A DNA stretch of 64,000 bases, taken from contig NC_134951.1 of the NCBI RefSeq assembly GCF_965638725.1, forward strand, positions 78,805,068 to 78,869,067, read 5' to 3'. The notes under the pieces were generated by a model, which saw only the letters and a program-made list of their open reading frames with translations, ran no database searches and was not told where the DNA came from. The stretch is from Aptenodytes patagonicus (Eukaryota > Chordata > Aves > Sphenisciformes > Spheniscidae). Shown in pieces: positions 28,801 to 42,800 of this stretch; the first letter of the stretch is position 1; the number at the start of each line of letters is the position of its first letter. A program made the translations under genes and the position numbers.

Positions 28801-31800
28801 ATGGGTATGAATATAAAATCACAATTGTTTAAAGGTATTTCTTCAAATTGTGTCAGTGTGAAACAGACTTTAAAGCATCTTTGTTTTGTATTTACTATGT
28901 AAAAAGTAGTAGACTAAAACTGGCTTTTTTGTATGCTCTGCCTTCCCCGTTTTCCTGTGGAAATAAAATTCTGAGAATTTATTTCTCTGATCTTGGTACA
29001 GTACTACAGAGATGTGAAAGCACAGTTGCCACAAAATAGCAGAATGTGAGTGTCGGCATCCCTGATTTTTATTAATTTCAGGATGTGTTATGAAATGCCA
29101 ACCACATTAATCTTACGTAATACAGAAACTGTATAGTTTAGGTTTTTTCACATACATTTTTATCAAGAGCTCCCAAGTAAGTTATGTAAGTAACTTACAT
29201 GTGTGCGTTGTTGGGAAAGGGTTGTCTGCCTAAATGGCAGAGTTAAGCTTGTATTTGAAATACACTAATACTTTAGCTTTAGGAAGTAGCCCCTCAACTT
29301 TATTTGCTTTGACACAGTTTCTAAAACACCTGGTATTTTGAAGAGTAATACATGTATATTTTAGTGATACTGTCTTGCTAGAGATCTCTTCAGTATTTAG
29401 AGGGAGGCTTCTAAGGAGGAAAGAAGCTCAGAAAATCTAATGTTGCCTTTGACATTATAAACTGGTAACTTTGTCCAAAAATGGAATTGATAACCTTGTT
29501 GTGACCTTGAAGGAGAGTTAAAAAGCAATCATGCGTGAGTTTGTTTCTGTTGACTGATAACTATCTACGATATCACGGCACTTCTTCAAATAGAATGTTT
29601 TTATGACAGAGGTTTCACATGTACCGAGAAAAGAATTCAGAGCCAGTGTTATTTAAGATGGAGTGAAGTCAGACTTTGAGCAAGTGGGAGAGAAAGGTGG
29701 GAAACAAAAACCTTAACTGCATTTCTGAACTTTTGCTTTCTTAACTGCATTTCAGTTTTGGAGAGCGTCACTTGAAGCCACTTTGTTTAATCTGACTCCT
29801 GTATAACACAGGTCATGGCATTTCACCTAGAAATGCGTATGTCGATCCTAATCTCTTATTTAAATAATACCTGATGTCATAGAAGAAGGGCAGTCTAGAT
29901 CTAAAGCTGAGATTCTAGCTCAGTCTGGGTTGATAAGATATGCCAATCACAGACTAAACACTCTTTTTCTTTTTTTTTTTCCTTCTTTAAGTTGTGGGGT
30001 TTTTTTGTTAATCTAGCTTCAAGTTCCTGGTCTTCACTAAGTTTCTGAATTTCTGGAAGAAATTTTGACTAGTCTGAATGACTGGTGTATAGAAGTGGCC
30101 TTCATAGCAACTGTACCTAAGAACATAATTTTAATTCTTTATTGTGAAGACATATTTTATCCCTGGTGTTCTGACAAGTAAATTGAACCAGAGGAAGATT
30201 TAATAACTTGTCCAAGGTTACATACACAGTTAATAGTACACCCAGTAATTAGGCTCAGATTGCCTGAGCCCCAGTTCAGTGGTTTAACTATTAAACACCC
30301 TTCCGTGAAAGTTTTGCTAACTTCATGGGCAGATAAGGAACGTGGATTTCTTTTAATATGCAGTGCTTCATATTTGTTGTTTTACAGACTTTAGTCTTGT
30401 GATTCAGGCTGTCATACTCTCACCCATTTTCTTTGGGTGTTTCTTCTTGGGTTGGGGAGAGGGAGGGCAGAGGAGGTTGTTGCAACTTTTTCCAGCACGC
30501 TTGATTTTTAATTTTATTTACAATGGATATTTTTAAGTTCCACTAGCTTTATATTATGTAATGTTCTTTATGATGTATCATTGTTCAGTTCTTATGGTTA
30601 TGTAATTTTGACAAGGCCAAAAGGCAAGACAAGACTAAGACTTCTAGCTTAAAAAAAAAAAGATCAACGTAGTCAAAACCCTAATGTGAATCCAGAACTT
30701 TAATATAATTGATAGAATGTGGGGGTGCTTACTTGACAGATTACACACTTAACCAGTGTCATTTTATTACTGCTAGCTTTACCATATGACTGTTGGCTCT
30801 CTTGAACATAAAACATCACAACTTTTTCTGTTTGTCTTTTCTAGAGTTTACAAGCTCTGATGAATGAGTGCATTGGCCATGTTATTGGAAAACCACACAG
30901 TCCTGTTACAGGTTTGTACCTTGGTAAGGCAGAAGTTACTGGCATTTGTTGTGGAGCTTTGCTGCTATTGTTACAGAATTTTGATTGTAAAGTAATTTTA
31001 AAATGCTAGAAATACCAATAAAAGTATTTTTAAGTTTTAAGTTTTTCATGATTGTTGATGTGAAACCATTATTGCCTGACAAAATATAAATAAATACATG
31101 GGGGTTTTACTCAAGAACTTTAAAAGCTTTACAGATGCTTTCCTCTGATTTTTGTCCTTGAATCCCTGTGAAGTCTTGCAGATCTTCTGGAAAAAGATTG
31201 TGATTTTTTTAAAGGTTGGGTAAAGAAGTGATTATAACTTTAAGGAGGCAGTTACAGCTTCCTCTCCCAAAATTTAATTGTGGCACTGCAGATATTTACA
31301 CTGCTGATGGACTTTATATAAGTATTGAGGTACAGAGGATTTACACCTGGGGGCTTGACGATAGAGCTGTGGGAAATAGTTCTCCAATATCACAAAATTT
31401 GTCATAGTGTAAAAATTATCTTTGGCATTAGAGTGACATCAACATATTTCATTGTTTATCTTGAGAAAAGGATGTTTCCTCAGCTGTGTTTCCCTTTTAC
31501 ATATCTCTTTCTCAGCACTGTTTCTCTCTTTCTCCTCCCAAGTCCATTGACTGGTTTAACTTTCAAAATACCACGTCTTCTTTTCTTTCTCCTGATGTCC
31601 GCTTCCCGGACAGGGTTGATGGCAGAAGACATGAAGGGAAGGTAATTTGACTCAAGCAAGAGGAGGTTTTTCAGTATTTCAGGAAAGTTTCAGTTTTGAT
31701 ATAATTTTGATGAGAAACTCTTATAGCTGAGAAACCTTTCACAATGAAGGCCAGTCCAATCCTTTGGAAAGAAGCATAGTCTAAAATAAATTTTAGGCAA

Positions 31801-34800
31801 ATTCTGTACTGTGACGCAAAACCTGTACATTGACTTTTGATACTGTTGTTCAGAGGAAGGCCCATTTTAGGTAAATCACTAGCACGATGATGCCAAAGTA
31901 CCGAAACTCTTATAAATGCTATTGCAGACACAGCAGATGACACTAACTAAATTGCTTGACAGCTTTTGGCTCAGAGGCATGGGGAGGGGGTGACACAGAT
32001 GGATGGCGCAGACTTGAACAGCAGGCTGAAACTTTAATACATGTGAAAGAAACATTAACTAAACGTACACTGTATCCTGGCTGCAGATATTGCAGATACC
32101 CCTTTCTGTCTTGTGGTCAGGAGAAAAATAATAATTCCTAGTTCCATTTGCATACCGTGTTGAGGGACTTAAACCCGCTGTGATCTTTACCCCTTTTCCC
32201 AAAGCTTCCCAGACACAACTGAGGATCCAGTTGTGTTCATGCTGCTGCCTGTAGGCACATAGCTGTGGGTCTCCTGGTGTTTTATCCTGTCTTTTTGCTT
32301 TGTGAAACAGCCTATGTCCACCCACGTGGGTTAGGTTCTGCCTTCTGGGTCTTCCGCTAGTGTCCTTGTGAATTATAACAGGACAACATCTGGCCCTGGC
32401 ATCTTTTACTTGTCCTGGTAGTGCAAACAAGGCAGAAACTCAGCTCACTGATTAACCTAGCCTGGCAGAAAGTACTGACTCATGTTTTGATGGGCAGTCA
32501 GCTATCTTGCGATGTGACTGCCACAATATTTTTCTGGCTAATTAAGGAGGGGTTGAGGGAAGGGGAAGATGCTGCAGACTACTCTTACAGGCACTGAATG
32601 AGCTAAGCGTGAGGACAATGACGGCTCATTTAGGTTTGACCCTGTCCCTTTGTACCACTTCCTTGGTGCAGACTGTCAAGGGGGCCATTAGTATGGGTAA
32701 AACTGCCATATGTGGGTTTTTTCCCCAGCTCATTCTGCTTTCTATTATTGTCTGCAAAAACTAATTCTGATCCAAAAGGAACATAATAACACTGTTTGCT
32801 TTTTAATTATTATTTGGTTTGTTGATATTTATTTTGCAATAAGATAACAAAACATCTGTAATCTGTGAAGTTGAAATAATGAAGATGTAATTTTAGTGAA
32901 GTAAGTACACATCTTCTAATTCCTAATTTTTAATTCACTGGAGAATTTTCATTATTTTATAGATGAGTTACGTGATACAATAAAATGAATAATATTAATA
33001 CATACAATTTATGTATTTAAAATTGGAATAATTTGGATTTTTCTTAAAGGATAAGAAAATATGTGCCAGTTCACACTTAACTCTGTAAAATAGGATTTTT
33101 TTTTTTAAATTTTGTGTCTTGAAATGGCCCTAACAGAGGTTTTTCTGACATCTGAGTAAATGTGCTACCTTTTTTATGTTTGCAGCTATTCATCGAAACA
33201 GTCCCCGTCCTGTAAAAGTACCTCGGTGCCATAGTGATCCACCAAATCCTCATCTTATCATCCCCACGCCTGAAGGCTTCAGGTATTTAGCATTAGTACA
33301 GAGTTCTAAACTAGTTTATCCTCTCTTGGCTATGCTGTTAGTAAGTGGAACACCTTTTCTTCCCTGTTGAGGGCAAAGCAGCTAGAAAAAATTAGCATGT
33401 TAGTGATCCGAATTTTATCGATGTGCTTTTAAGGACAATATAGTTTCTCTTTCTCTCCCCACCCCCCCCCCAATTTTACAGTTATTTTACAGTTTTTATT
33501 GATGCATGCTTTCTCACTTTGAAGTCATTCTTATCCCCTTTGTCTTTCCTGAAAACAGTGTTTCAATGTAACAAGCTTTAATTCAGTGAAAACTGCTCAT
33601 TAACAAGACTTTTATGTCCTTCCCCACTTTGAATGTCTGCATACATGCCTGTGACAATGCTTTCTGTAGTTTAGCATAGGTAAGACTTAAAAATGTAGCA
33701 TTCTGGAATATGGTGGCATTTCTGCGTCATTACCAACCTGCTGTGAAGGAGCTTAAAACAATGGATGGTTTTGCTTCCCTTTGAAAGTGTTGACATGAGA
33801 ATTAATGCAAAAATAGTTTTTAAAAATTTCAAAATAAACTTTGCCATGCATATTTTTACACAGAGGACCTTATTTTTCAAGATGATCAGCACAGTGTCAA
33901 ACTCTACACTTGACTTTTTTTTTTTTTTTGAAAGTTGCTTAGCTGTTGGCAGAAGCTAGTACTACTCTAAAGATTTGGAGATTTTTATTTTGAAGATTAT
34001 TATTGTACATATTGGCAGCCCCTGAAGCTTCTGAGACCCAGAATTATTCCACATAACAGTCTTTATGTACTTGAAAACCTTTTAAAATCGGGACTCATTA
34101 TGCACACTTCAAAATTTTATTTTTAAAATAAACTTTCAACTCCATACACTTTTTTATTTTTTTTTAAACTGTTTCCTGAAGTTTTTCTTCTTGCCACAGC
34201 ACGCGGAGTGTCCCTTGTGATGCACGGAACCATTGCAGCGTTGCTGTCAGTCGCCCCGCTCCTGTCGGTAGCGACTCAGCTCAACCCAAACCTGTCAGCG
34301 GTGCAAATGATACCAGGTAGCTCCGCTCCATGACGTAGCAGCCTCATTCTACTTACATCACCCATATAACTGTTTCTGCATACTTGCATCCTAATAGATC
34401 ATTTGCACCATGCTTTTCCGTCCCATCATGTCTTCCACTGGCTCCTTCCTTCATGTTTGACTTGAGCAAAATCTTACGTCTTAGAAGTAGATAAGACCGC
34501 TTTCAGACTTAAAATGACTAGCAGTATGGTAGTTAAAGCATGCGGTTCTGACGTAGATTACAAATTTGCTCGGTAAAAATGTCCATGAAATTAACGTATG
34601 CCAGTCAGTTCATTGGTATCATTTTACTAAATAATTAGTATTGATAACTAACACTTTGCACTAAGATGACTATAACATGCAAATAAGCCCAAGGATTTTT
34701 TTTTTTTAATGTTAGCTAACACTTTTGGTATTGTTATGGTCTGCCATAAATATTTTGAAATACTATATAGTGGCAAACACAGAATTAAACATGTAAGTTT

Positions 34801-36861
34801 TCAGGAAGGTTTTTTTATTTCTTGCTACACCTTTGGCTTCTTAGGGTTGTGCAGAATACACTTAATATGAAAGAAACCATTCCTGTATCAGAATATGTAA
34901 CAGAAACCACTCCCGTATCGTCTGTTTGCAGAGGTCACGAGTGAATTTTTTTGGCAGACCTATGTTAGTATCTTTCTTGCTTTTTGGCCTCTGATTTGGC
35001 TGTTACATTTCAGACTGTTGGTGTTCCTTCTTCCCATACCACAGTCAGACCGTTGGCATATCTCCCAAGTTTTCTAAATTTACTCTTTTTTTCCTTTTCT
35101 TTTTTTTTCCCCCTGCACCCCTGACTGTGAAAATCCTGCTATTCACACAATGATATTATCTTAGGGTTTATAAATAGCATTTTGGATTCTTATTTCTACT
35201 GCAGAGTACCAAAAGCTGTCTTGTACAAGAGATTCGTATGAACGGAGACACATGATCTGACTGTATCACACAGCCGTAGAGAAAAGAAAGAACAGGTAGT
35301 AAAGGAACAACAGATTGATGGTGACCAAAGTGAACTTAGATATGATTTGATTATGAATTATTTATTTTTTAATAATTAATTTTCAATTGTTAGCCAGCAA
35401 ACCATCGTGGTTTGTAGATTTATTACCAGATGCACAGCAGAAGCATGCGTTAAGGTGTTAAGAGGGAAGTAAGTTGCCACTTTTTATACAAAATCTTTCC
35501 TGCAACTCTTTTCAGTTTATTTTTATGATAAGATGTGACTTGCACCCTACAGTAGCCTCTAGATGTACAGCTTGTGAGTATGGGCCCTTTTTTTTTTGGT
35601 TGAAAATACATCCTGAATTTTTGTCATTCAAACTACATGTGTTTATTATATATCATTCATGCTTCTGTTTTAAACCCCCTGTTGAAAAAGACAGAATAGG
35701 CAGTAGTCTGCAGCACTACGCACTTGAAAAGCCCTTTTCAAGTAAGTAACATTCTAGAGAATTTTCACTGAGAGGTTCTGGCAGCTTTATAAGCTGACAG
35801 GGCGATGGTTAATTAGTATTTATGATTTTGAAAATGCAGAACTTGTGTAAAGACTGATTGTAAAACAAACAACATATGAAGGGGATTTTTTTCTAGAATA
35901 CGTACAGCACTTTGAGCCAAGGCATATCTTTGACGTTAGTTAATTTTTCAGGAGGGAGATAGGAGACTAGTTTTTAATAGTTGTAGGCTTTGTTGTGATT
36001 TTATACCACTCAATGCAACTGTCAGGTTTATAATTTGACACGCTTGAATACAGTGGTATATTCTTTTAATGTTTTCTGCATGTGTGTCCTACACAAATAC
36101 TGATCAAAGTGTGAAGGTTGGCATTTTGACAGTTTCTTCTAGTTCAAGAAGATAGTCATTAGGAAGAAAAGAAATGAGAATTCTACTTCTTAGCTGCAAT
36201 CAAATGCATAATACTTTAATGGATTGTAACATGAAAGTTGATGTGAATGCAGCATTTTAGTCGAATTGCCTAGGCCTGTTTTTCAAACACTTGTATTTTT
36301 CTTAGAGCTCTCAGTTTTTACTTTTCTAATGCTTATTAGTAAAATATCCCATGATTTTTTTTTTTTAATGTACTGCCTGGATTTTTAAGTAGCATTGTTT
36401 AACCCCCTGTATTACCTAGGAAGAATTTGAAGAAAAAAAATATAAAGCAGAGACAGGGTTTTGGAGGCTGTTGGGGTTTTTTTAGGGGTTTTGTTTATTG
36501 AGGAAGGCAAAATACTACAACGTAATATATTTATAGCAAATTTCTTTGTTCAATATAGTTAAAAGAAAGTTGCAAACTTTAACAGATTGCAGTCTTAATT
36601 ATGGATTTCATTTATTTGTGCTCCAAAAGAGAAATGGAATCTGTTGGATCAAGAAAGTGTTTTGTATGCAAGAAGCGTGGGATCCAGCTGCTGGAATAGC
36701 ACAGAAACAGAAACTTTGTACGCTTTTCAGAAACTCTTTAGACATTTATGACATGATTGTAGGCATTAAATATCTATAAAAAATTGAATGTGGGAACTTG
36801 ATAAATCAGTTGTACTAGGCAGTGCGTAGTGCACAAATGCCACCATAGTTCTATTGAAGTT

Positions 36862-36892
<31 letters not shown>

Positions 36893-39800
36893 TCAGTTTA
36901 ATATAACTAGAAGGTAAAATCCAAAGCAGCAATACCTGGTTGTTTACACTGAGCTTTCTGATGGTTATACATTTACAGTATGTTCATACTAATGACCTTT
37001 AGAAATGTTTAATTTCTGAGCTAGCTGGGGTTATTATTCATCATTTTATATTTATCCAGGACTGGAGCAGAAATTTAGCAAGCCGCCTTCTCTCTTATTC
37101 TATTTCTTTGCCTAATAACATGCACACAGTCTTTCTGGACACACACAGTAAAAGATCTGGGTGGCTAAGATGGGCCTGAAATGGATTTTAGTCACCTGCA
37201 TTCAAAGCTATGATACTTAAGGTCCTCTGTTCAGCTACTACCTCATTTTAGAGGTGGTTTAGCTTTGCTTGGTTTTAGGCTCTTTGTGCATCTAGAATTG
37301 TTGTTCTGTATGTGCTGAGAATAACCTCAGCCTTCTTGCTGATTAAAACCTCGACTTCCTGAAGAGTACCGAGGATTTTCACTAGTTCAGTTTCAGTTCC
37401 CTCTCAAACTTGAAAGATCTAGTTGGCAGTAGTAGGGAGTGCAAAGCAAGCATCGTATTGAGAACGTTCGCATAGGAATGGGGTGTCTTGGGTTTTGGCT
37501 TCTGTTCTCAAGATTGTGAAGATTGTCTCTCTTTTTTTTTTTTTTTTTTTTCTTTTTTCTTTTAATATTATTAGGTAATAATTGGATACAATTTGGAAGC
37601 AATTTTAGGGCTGTAGGGAAGTCCTTTCATAGGTGTGTGCACTTTGTGATGCCAGGTATCTTTCAACTTTTTGTAGTTGTTGGCTTTCAGTGAAGGATTT
37701 AACGATGTTCCCCGCTTTCCAGTAATGTTTAGCTCATACCTCTAAAGTGTTGTGTTAAAGGAGGCATCAGTCACAGCGCTTCCCGACCATGCTTTAAAAA
37801 TTGAAAGAGAGCCTCGTCCAAAAGGGAGGAGTTGTATAAAGACTTTAATGAGGAATTTATGGCTCTAAAACATGGGTGGATTGATCGATGTCTTGGGCTG
37901 GAGAAAAGGTTCCTGAAGATTTAAGGATTTAAGACTCATTTCTCTCAGTATTGTTTCCCTTTCTGTTCAGCGTGCTTATTCATCTGGGTCTCAGTCTGAG
38001 GTATCTAATTCTGCTCTGTGCTGTGTGGAGGAGCTAGGGCCTCCAAGCAGTCAAGCTGATGTCGTTTAACACTGTCCTTCCTGTCAGCTGGCTTGTGGCT
38101 CTTCCCACTAGTTTTGACTTAATGATTATGGACTATGACTGTATCTGCAGCACACTAGGAGCATATGAATTCAGTTACCACCCTTCATCTGATAACGTGG
38201 CTCACGTTATCACCCAGCTGAATCACTTCAGATTGTACATCCAAACCTGGCACTAGCTGCATCCTGCAGCAGCTGTCTTAGTAGTATGTTACAAGTCATT
38301 AAAATGGATTCTGTTGTTATGGACAAGTAACAGTTTCAAGTAGTTTATGCTTTTGAAGCTTAGGGTTTTTTCACAGAGTGGCGTAACTAAAATTATATAA
38401 CAAGTCTTCATTTGGGGGGAAAAAAAGCATAGAAAGGGTTTTCAGTTTACCTCTCAGCATCAGTTTCTCTTTCATGTTACTTTCATAGTTCATGCCCTAG
38501 GCTTCAGAGGTTCTTTCTCTTTAAAACTGCAGTTAAATCGTCAGTAGTAGTTATTTAGTGCAATGCTAAGTTAATTAGTACAATGGCTTTTTTTAACAGG
38601 GGTTCCAGTGTCCCTGAAAATGATCGACTGGCTTCAATAGCAGCTGAGTTGCAGTTCAGATCCCTTAGTCGTCACTCCAGTCCCACTGAAGAGCGAGAAG
38701 GTGCTTGTTACAGTAACAGATTGTGACCTGGATGTGCAGATGATTTATGTCATTAACATGTTTCTCTCTGTTCCAAGTTCTTACCCTTTCCAAAAAACTT
38801 TTTCACCTTTTTCCATTCAAAAAGCTTAGATTTTTAACTTGTAGGCTTATATTGTAGTCTTATATTGTCAGAGTAAGTTATTCTGTTCTCAGACATACCC
38901 ATTATTCTCTTACCTTTCATATTGTTTCTGAATTGTACCTGAAGGAATTTCCTGGTATCTTACTAAGTTACAGTGTTCAAAATGAAATGAGTAACATGAT
39001 TGCTGTATTATATACCCCATTTGATAGTAAATTTCTAAATGCTGTTAATGAGGTATGAACTGGACAGTGAAGAGTTTTCTATCCAGTTCTTTAACTACCA
39101 CTGCGGTATTCTTTCAAATATGCGGTATATCTTTCAAATAACAGCAAGTATTTGTATCCTGGAAGAAGGGACAGGGTGTGTGACTTGATGTCCTGATCAG
39201 GGCTCCTCCTTCAGGTTTCCCCAGCCCCTGTGTATGTGGTATTTATTACAACAAGTACTTTGAAACAATGATTGTTAAGATAGTGTGTTCTGTGCAAATT
39301 AAAATGAAGTACAAAATCCCAAGCGAAGTAGAGCTGATATTGTGGTCATCCTGCAAAATGAAGTGGATTTTGAAGAAAGAAATGCTTTAAAAATTTATAC
39401 AAAGAGGTGTGGGGGATTTTTTTGGTTTGTTTTTTTTAAGCAGACGTTGAAAATATTGTCTGCCTCATGCTTACTCCTTTTTTTTGTGTATCTGTATGAA
39501 TGGGAAACTGGCTTAGGTTGGAATGAATACAGGTCTTTTTCTAAGGAACCTTAGAAGATTGTTTTCCTACGGATTTCTTACATATTTGATTCTGGGTGCC
39601 CTGACTTGAAGTGCTTCCCTCAGTTGTGGAAGGAGATCTCTGTTCCTGTATAAATTAAATCCTATTTCAGAATAGCTTTCTAAAGATAAGTCACTTTTGA
39701 ATTCGAGAGCATACATTGCTATGTGATTGCCTCATACTTGTAGGGTGTATTAGTCCTGATATGTAAGAGCTCAGCTTCTGCTGAATATAGTGGCATAATC

Positions 39801-42800
39801 CTTAATATGAGATAAAGCCAATTTTATGCTCACAGTATTATTTCTCTAGAACCATCGTATCCAAGAGGAGATTCAAGTGTCTCGTCACGGCGGAGTTGGG
39901 AGCTCAGAACTTTAATCAACCAGACCAAAGGTAGGTGTTTAGGAGTCACTATAATGTAGTGTCTGTTAAACTAGTGCCGTAATAAAAGGTTGAATCTTAA
40001 TGCTGATTGTGAAAAGGTTTTCACAGCTTTGTACGTAGGAAGGGGAAAAATAAAATCCTGATTGCAGATAGAAGATACTGCTAACGAAATCACAAGGTGT
40101 ACTCTCTGAGGTAGGAGTAATTAAACGTCATAAAAGTTACATCTTTTCAGTTTCTGAAAGGTGCTAGCAGTGTTCTGCAAAATGAGTACATTTATCACTA
40201 TAGGAACTGCAGAAGTTTGCTGTCCCTATTCAGTGCCCAGTTATGAATTGCATGACAGTAGGAAGCACTTCCTCACTGCCTAAGATCTCTCCCCAGCGTG
40301 GCATTTTCTTACTTTGGGTGTCTAACAGCGTGTGATCCTACACTGTTTCCCGAATTCAAGGCTATTGTGGGGCCCCTTCCTCTCTGTCCTGCTGCTTATT
40401 TTCATGAAACTTAAAGTAACTTGACTCCTATACTGTGCAGATATATACATGTAGCTTGGTTGCGTATATTCTGGTAGGATGGAACCTCATGAAACATTAG
40501 AAAAAAGTTTTCTGTCACATAAAAACTGGTCTCATTATGTGGCCCAGACAGAACACAGGAAGAACGGCAAAATTTTTTTCTGATATCTAGAAGGCTTATT
40601 TTTTGTTCAGAACATAAACACTGAAGGAATTGAGTTTCTTTAAACTAGAAAAGAAGAATGAGGGAAAACTTGAAAATTTCTGGAAGACTGCTGCAATGGG
40701 AACTGGTTTTACTGTCCACTGTGAATAAGACAAAGATTTTGGTTTCAAACCACAGCGAGGCAGATTTAGTGTAGGTGAAGTGGTATTAATTATAGGTGGG
40801 CAGTAAAATATATCATTTGAGAGTATCAGTATCTCGATCTTTTGGAGTTAGAAACAGGTTAGACTACTGTCTGTCAACACTGACAGATGTGTAATTTTTG
40901 TGCTTTACAAGGAGGGGATAAATTAATGCCGCCCTGAGATTTCTTCTGGCCTTACTCACTAGGATTCTGAGTGAGTTTCATGATAAGACTTCAAAGCTGG
41001 AGTTATCTAATACCTCTAAATCTTTGAAATAACAGATGCTATGAGTTTTCCAAGAAACCTCTCCTATTTCCGTAGAGCAAAACCTTACCTGTCCTTCTTT
41101 TCTTGGTGCTCGTAATGACCCAAACATATTTCCACTATCTGTCGGTGGTTGGTTACAGGCCAAATGCGAACAAGTGCGTTGCATTTCACACATTTAATTT
41201 CCTTGAATCAAGTAAGAGATGATTAGAAAACTACCAGTACTCCCATTTTACTTTAGTTTCATATGTGATTCATAAGTGATAGTTTCATATGTGATTGCTA
41301 CAGTGTTTTATTCTTTTCCTACATCTTAAATTAGACTCACAAAATAGTTGTCTTCTAACTCAGGTCACTTCACGTGATATCAAAAGGTAACAAAATATAA
41401 ACACAGCGAATATTTCTCAATCAAGGAAATTGTTCATCACTCTTTTTAGACACTGCTTCCAAGCAAGCACCGATTGAAGCTGTTCAAAAGTCTGTTCAGT
41501 TGTTTGAAGAAAGGAGATACAGAGAGATGAGGAGGAAGAACATCATTGGCCAAGTTTGTGACACACCGAAATCTTATGATAATGTCATGCATGTAGGTTT
41601 GAGAAAAGTGACTTTCAAGTGGCAGAGAGGAAACAAAATTGGTACGTTCGTTACACCTTCATTTATCAGGCTAAAATACCAAGCTTGGTATTCTTGAAGG
41701 AAATCTAAGACTATCTTTTGAAATCTTGGGTCTCTGTGTAGGTAGCATCAGCTTTACTGAAATTGGAATGTTAAAATACAAAATATTGTTGCAGCTAGGA
41801 TTTCCTTTATTTATAACTTCAGTGAGGTTTTCACTGTTCAAATAACAAGAAACAGAGGAGGAGAAGGATTTGGTTAGGACAATTAGGTATGATCCTGCGA
41901 TTCCTGCATGTGTTTAACCCTATAAAATGTTTGAGTTCTGGTTTTGGAAGAACCAGAAATATGAATGGAAATGAGCACAAACTTTGGGATTTGTTTAATT
42001 CACCAATATTGTTGTTGTTTCCCCCGTGTGATCATTGTTTCCTCTCTGGTTTGGGATTTGTGGGGAAAATCCTCGTATTCATGAGAAGTTTTTTCAGGTC
42101 AGCCTGTTAATGTTTTTACTTTTAATCAGCTTGAATTCAGGACTATGAATGTAGTATTAGGTGTTATAGGATAAAAGCTACTTGAAACTTTAAATGAAAA
42201 TAAAGGTAAATAACCTTGGCAAGCTCAGTTTTCAGTGATGTTTTCTTACTGCTGTTGATGTACATGTTGCTTATTGAATGTAGTGTAATTAATTTTTCTT
42301 ATTTTTATTTTAATTCTACAGGTGAAGGCCAGTATGGGAAGGTCTATACCTGTATCAGTGTTGACACTGGAGAGCTGATGGCTATGAAGGAAGTGAGTAC
42401 TCTGCATACAAGAATCATTGCTGCCCTTGGGTTTTTTCCAAACCAAACATGTATGACTTAGCAGGCATTAAGGATTTCTGAACACCATTGTTAGCTAACT
42501 GGGAAAGGATGGGAAGACAAATTGTTTCTTCATGTAGCCACATCTGCTATTATCACTTGTTCCTCCTTAAGTTGCTTAAGCTTTTTCTTTTCAGTTTACA
42601 ACTTTCAATTTAAACGTATATAAAATGGATATTGTTTTTTTACTAATCTCACAGGGATGTTGTGAACTTAATGAATGCTTGCTTAATATGCGTGAACTCC
42701 CGTTAAGAGATCTTAAATTATTTTGGAAATAAAAAATACACAAACTTACATTTTACTTTGTAATATTTCATCTCACATTTTATTCCTTTTTTCTTCATTC

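Larger units (their letters stand above)
34317..38599 (+). other. MAP3K4: MAP3K4 intron 17
   Basis: This 4.3-kb intron has no recognisable transposon. It contains A22 (36871-36892), T20 (37532-37551), a short G/T-rich stretch near 36460-36500 and a perfect hairpin at 38191-38211. A good-looking acceptor near 35205 is not followed by a usable reading frame. Confidence 0.8.

Noticed and set aside
35205..35240. Good-looking acceptor (TTATTTCTACTGCAG) as an extra exon in intron 17
   Set aside because: In the phase left by exon 17 the frame stops after about 12 codons, and mammalian MAP3K4 has no sequence here.
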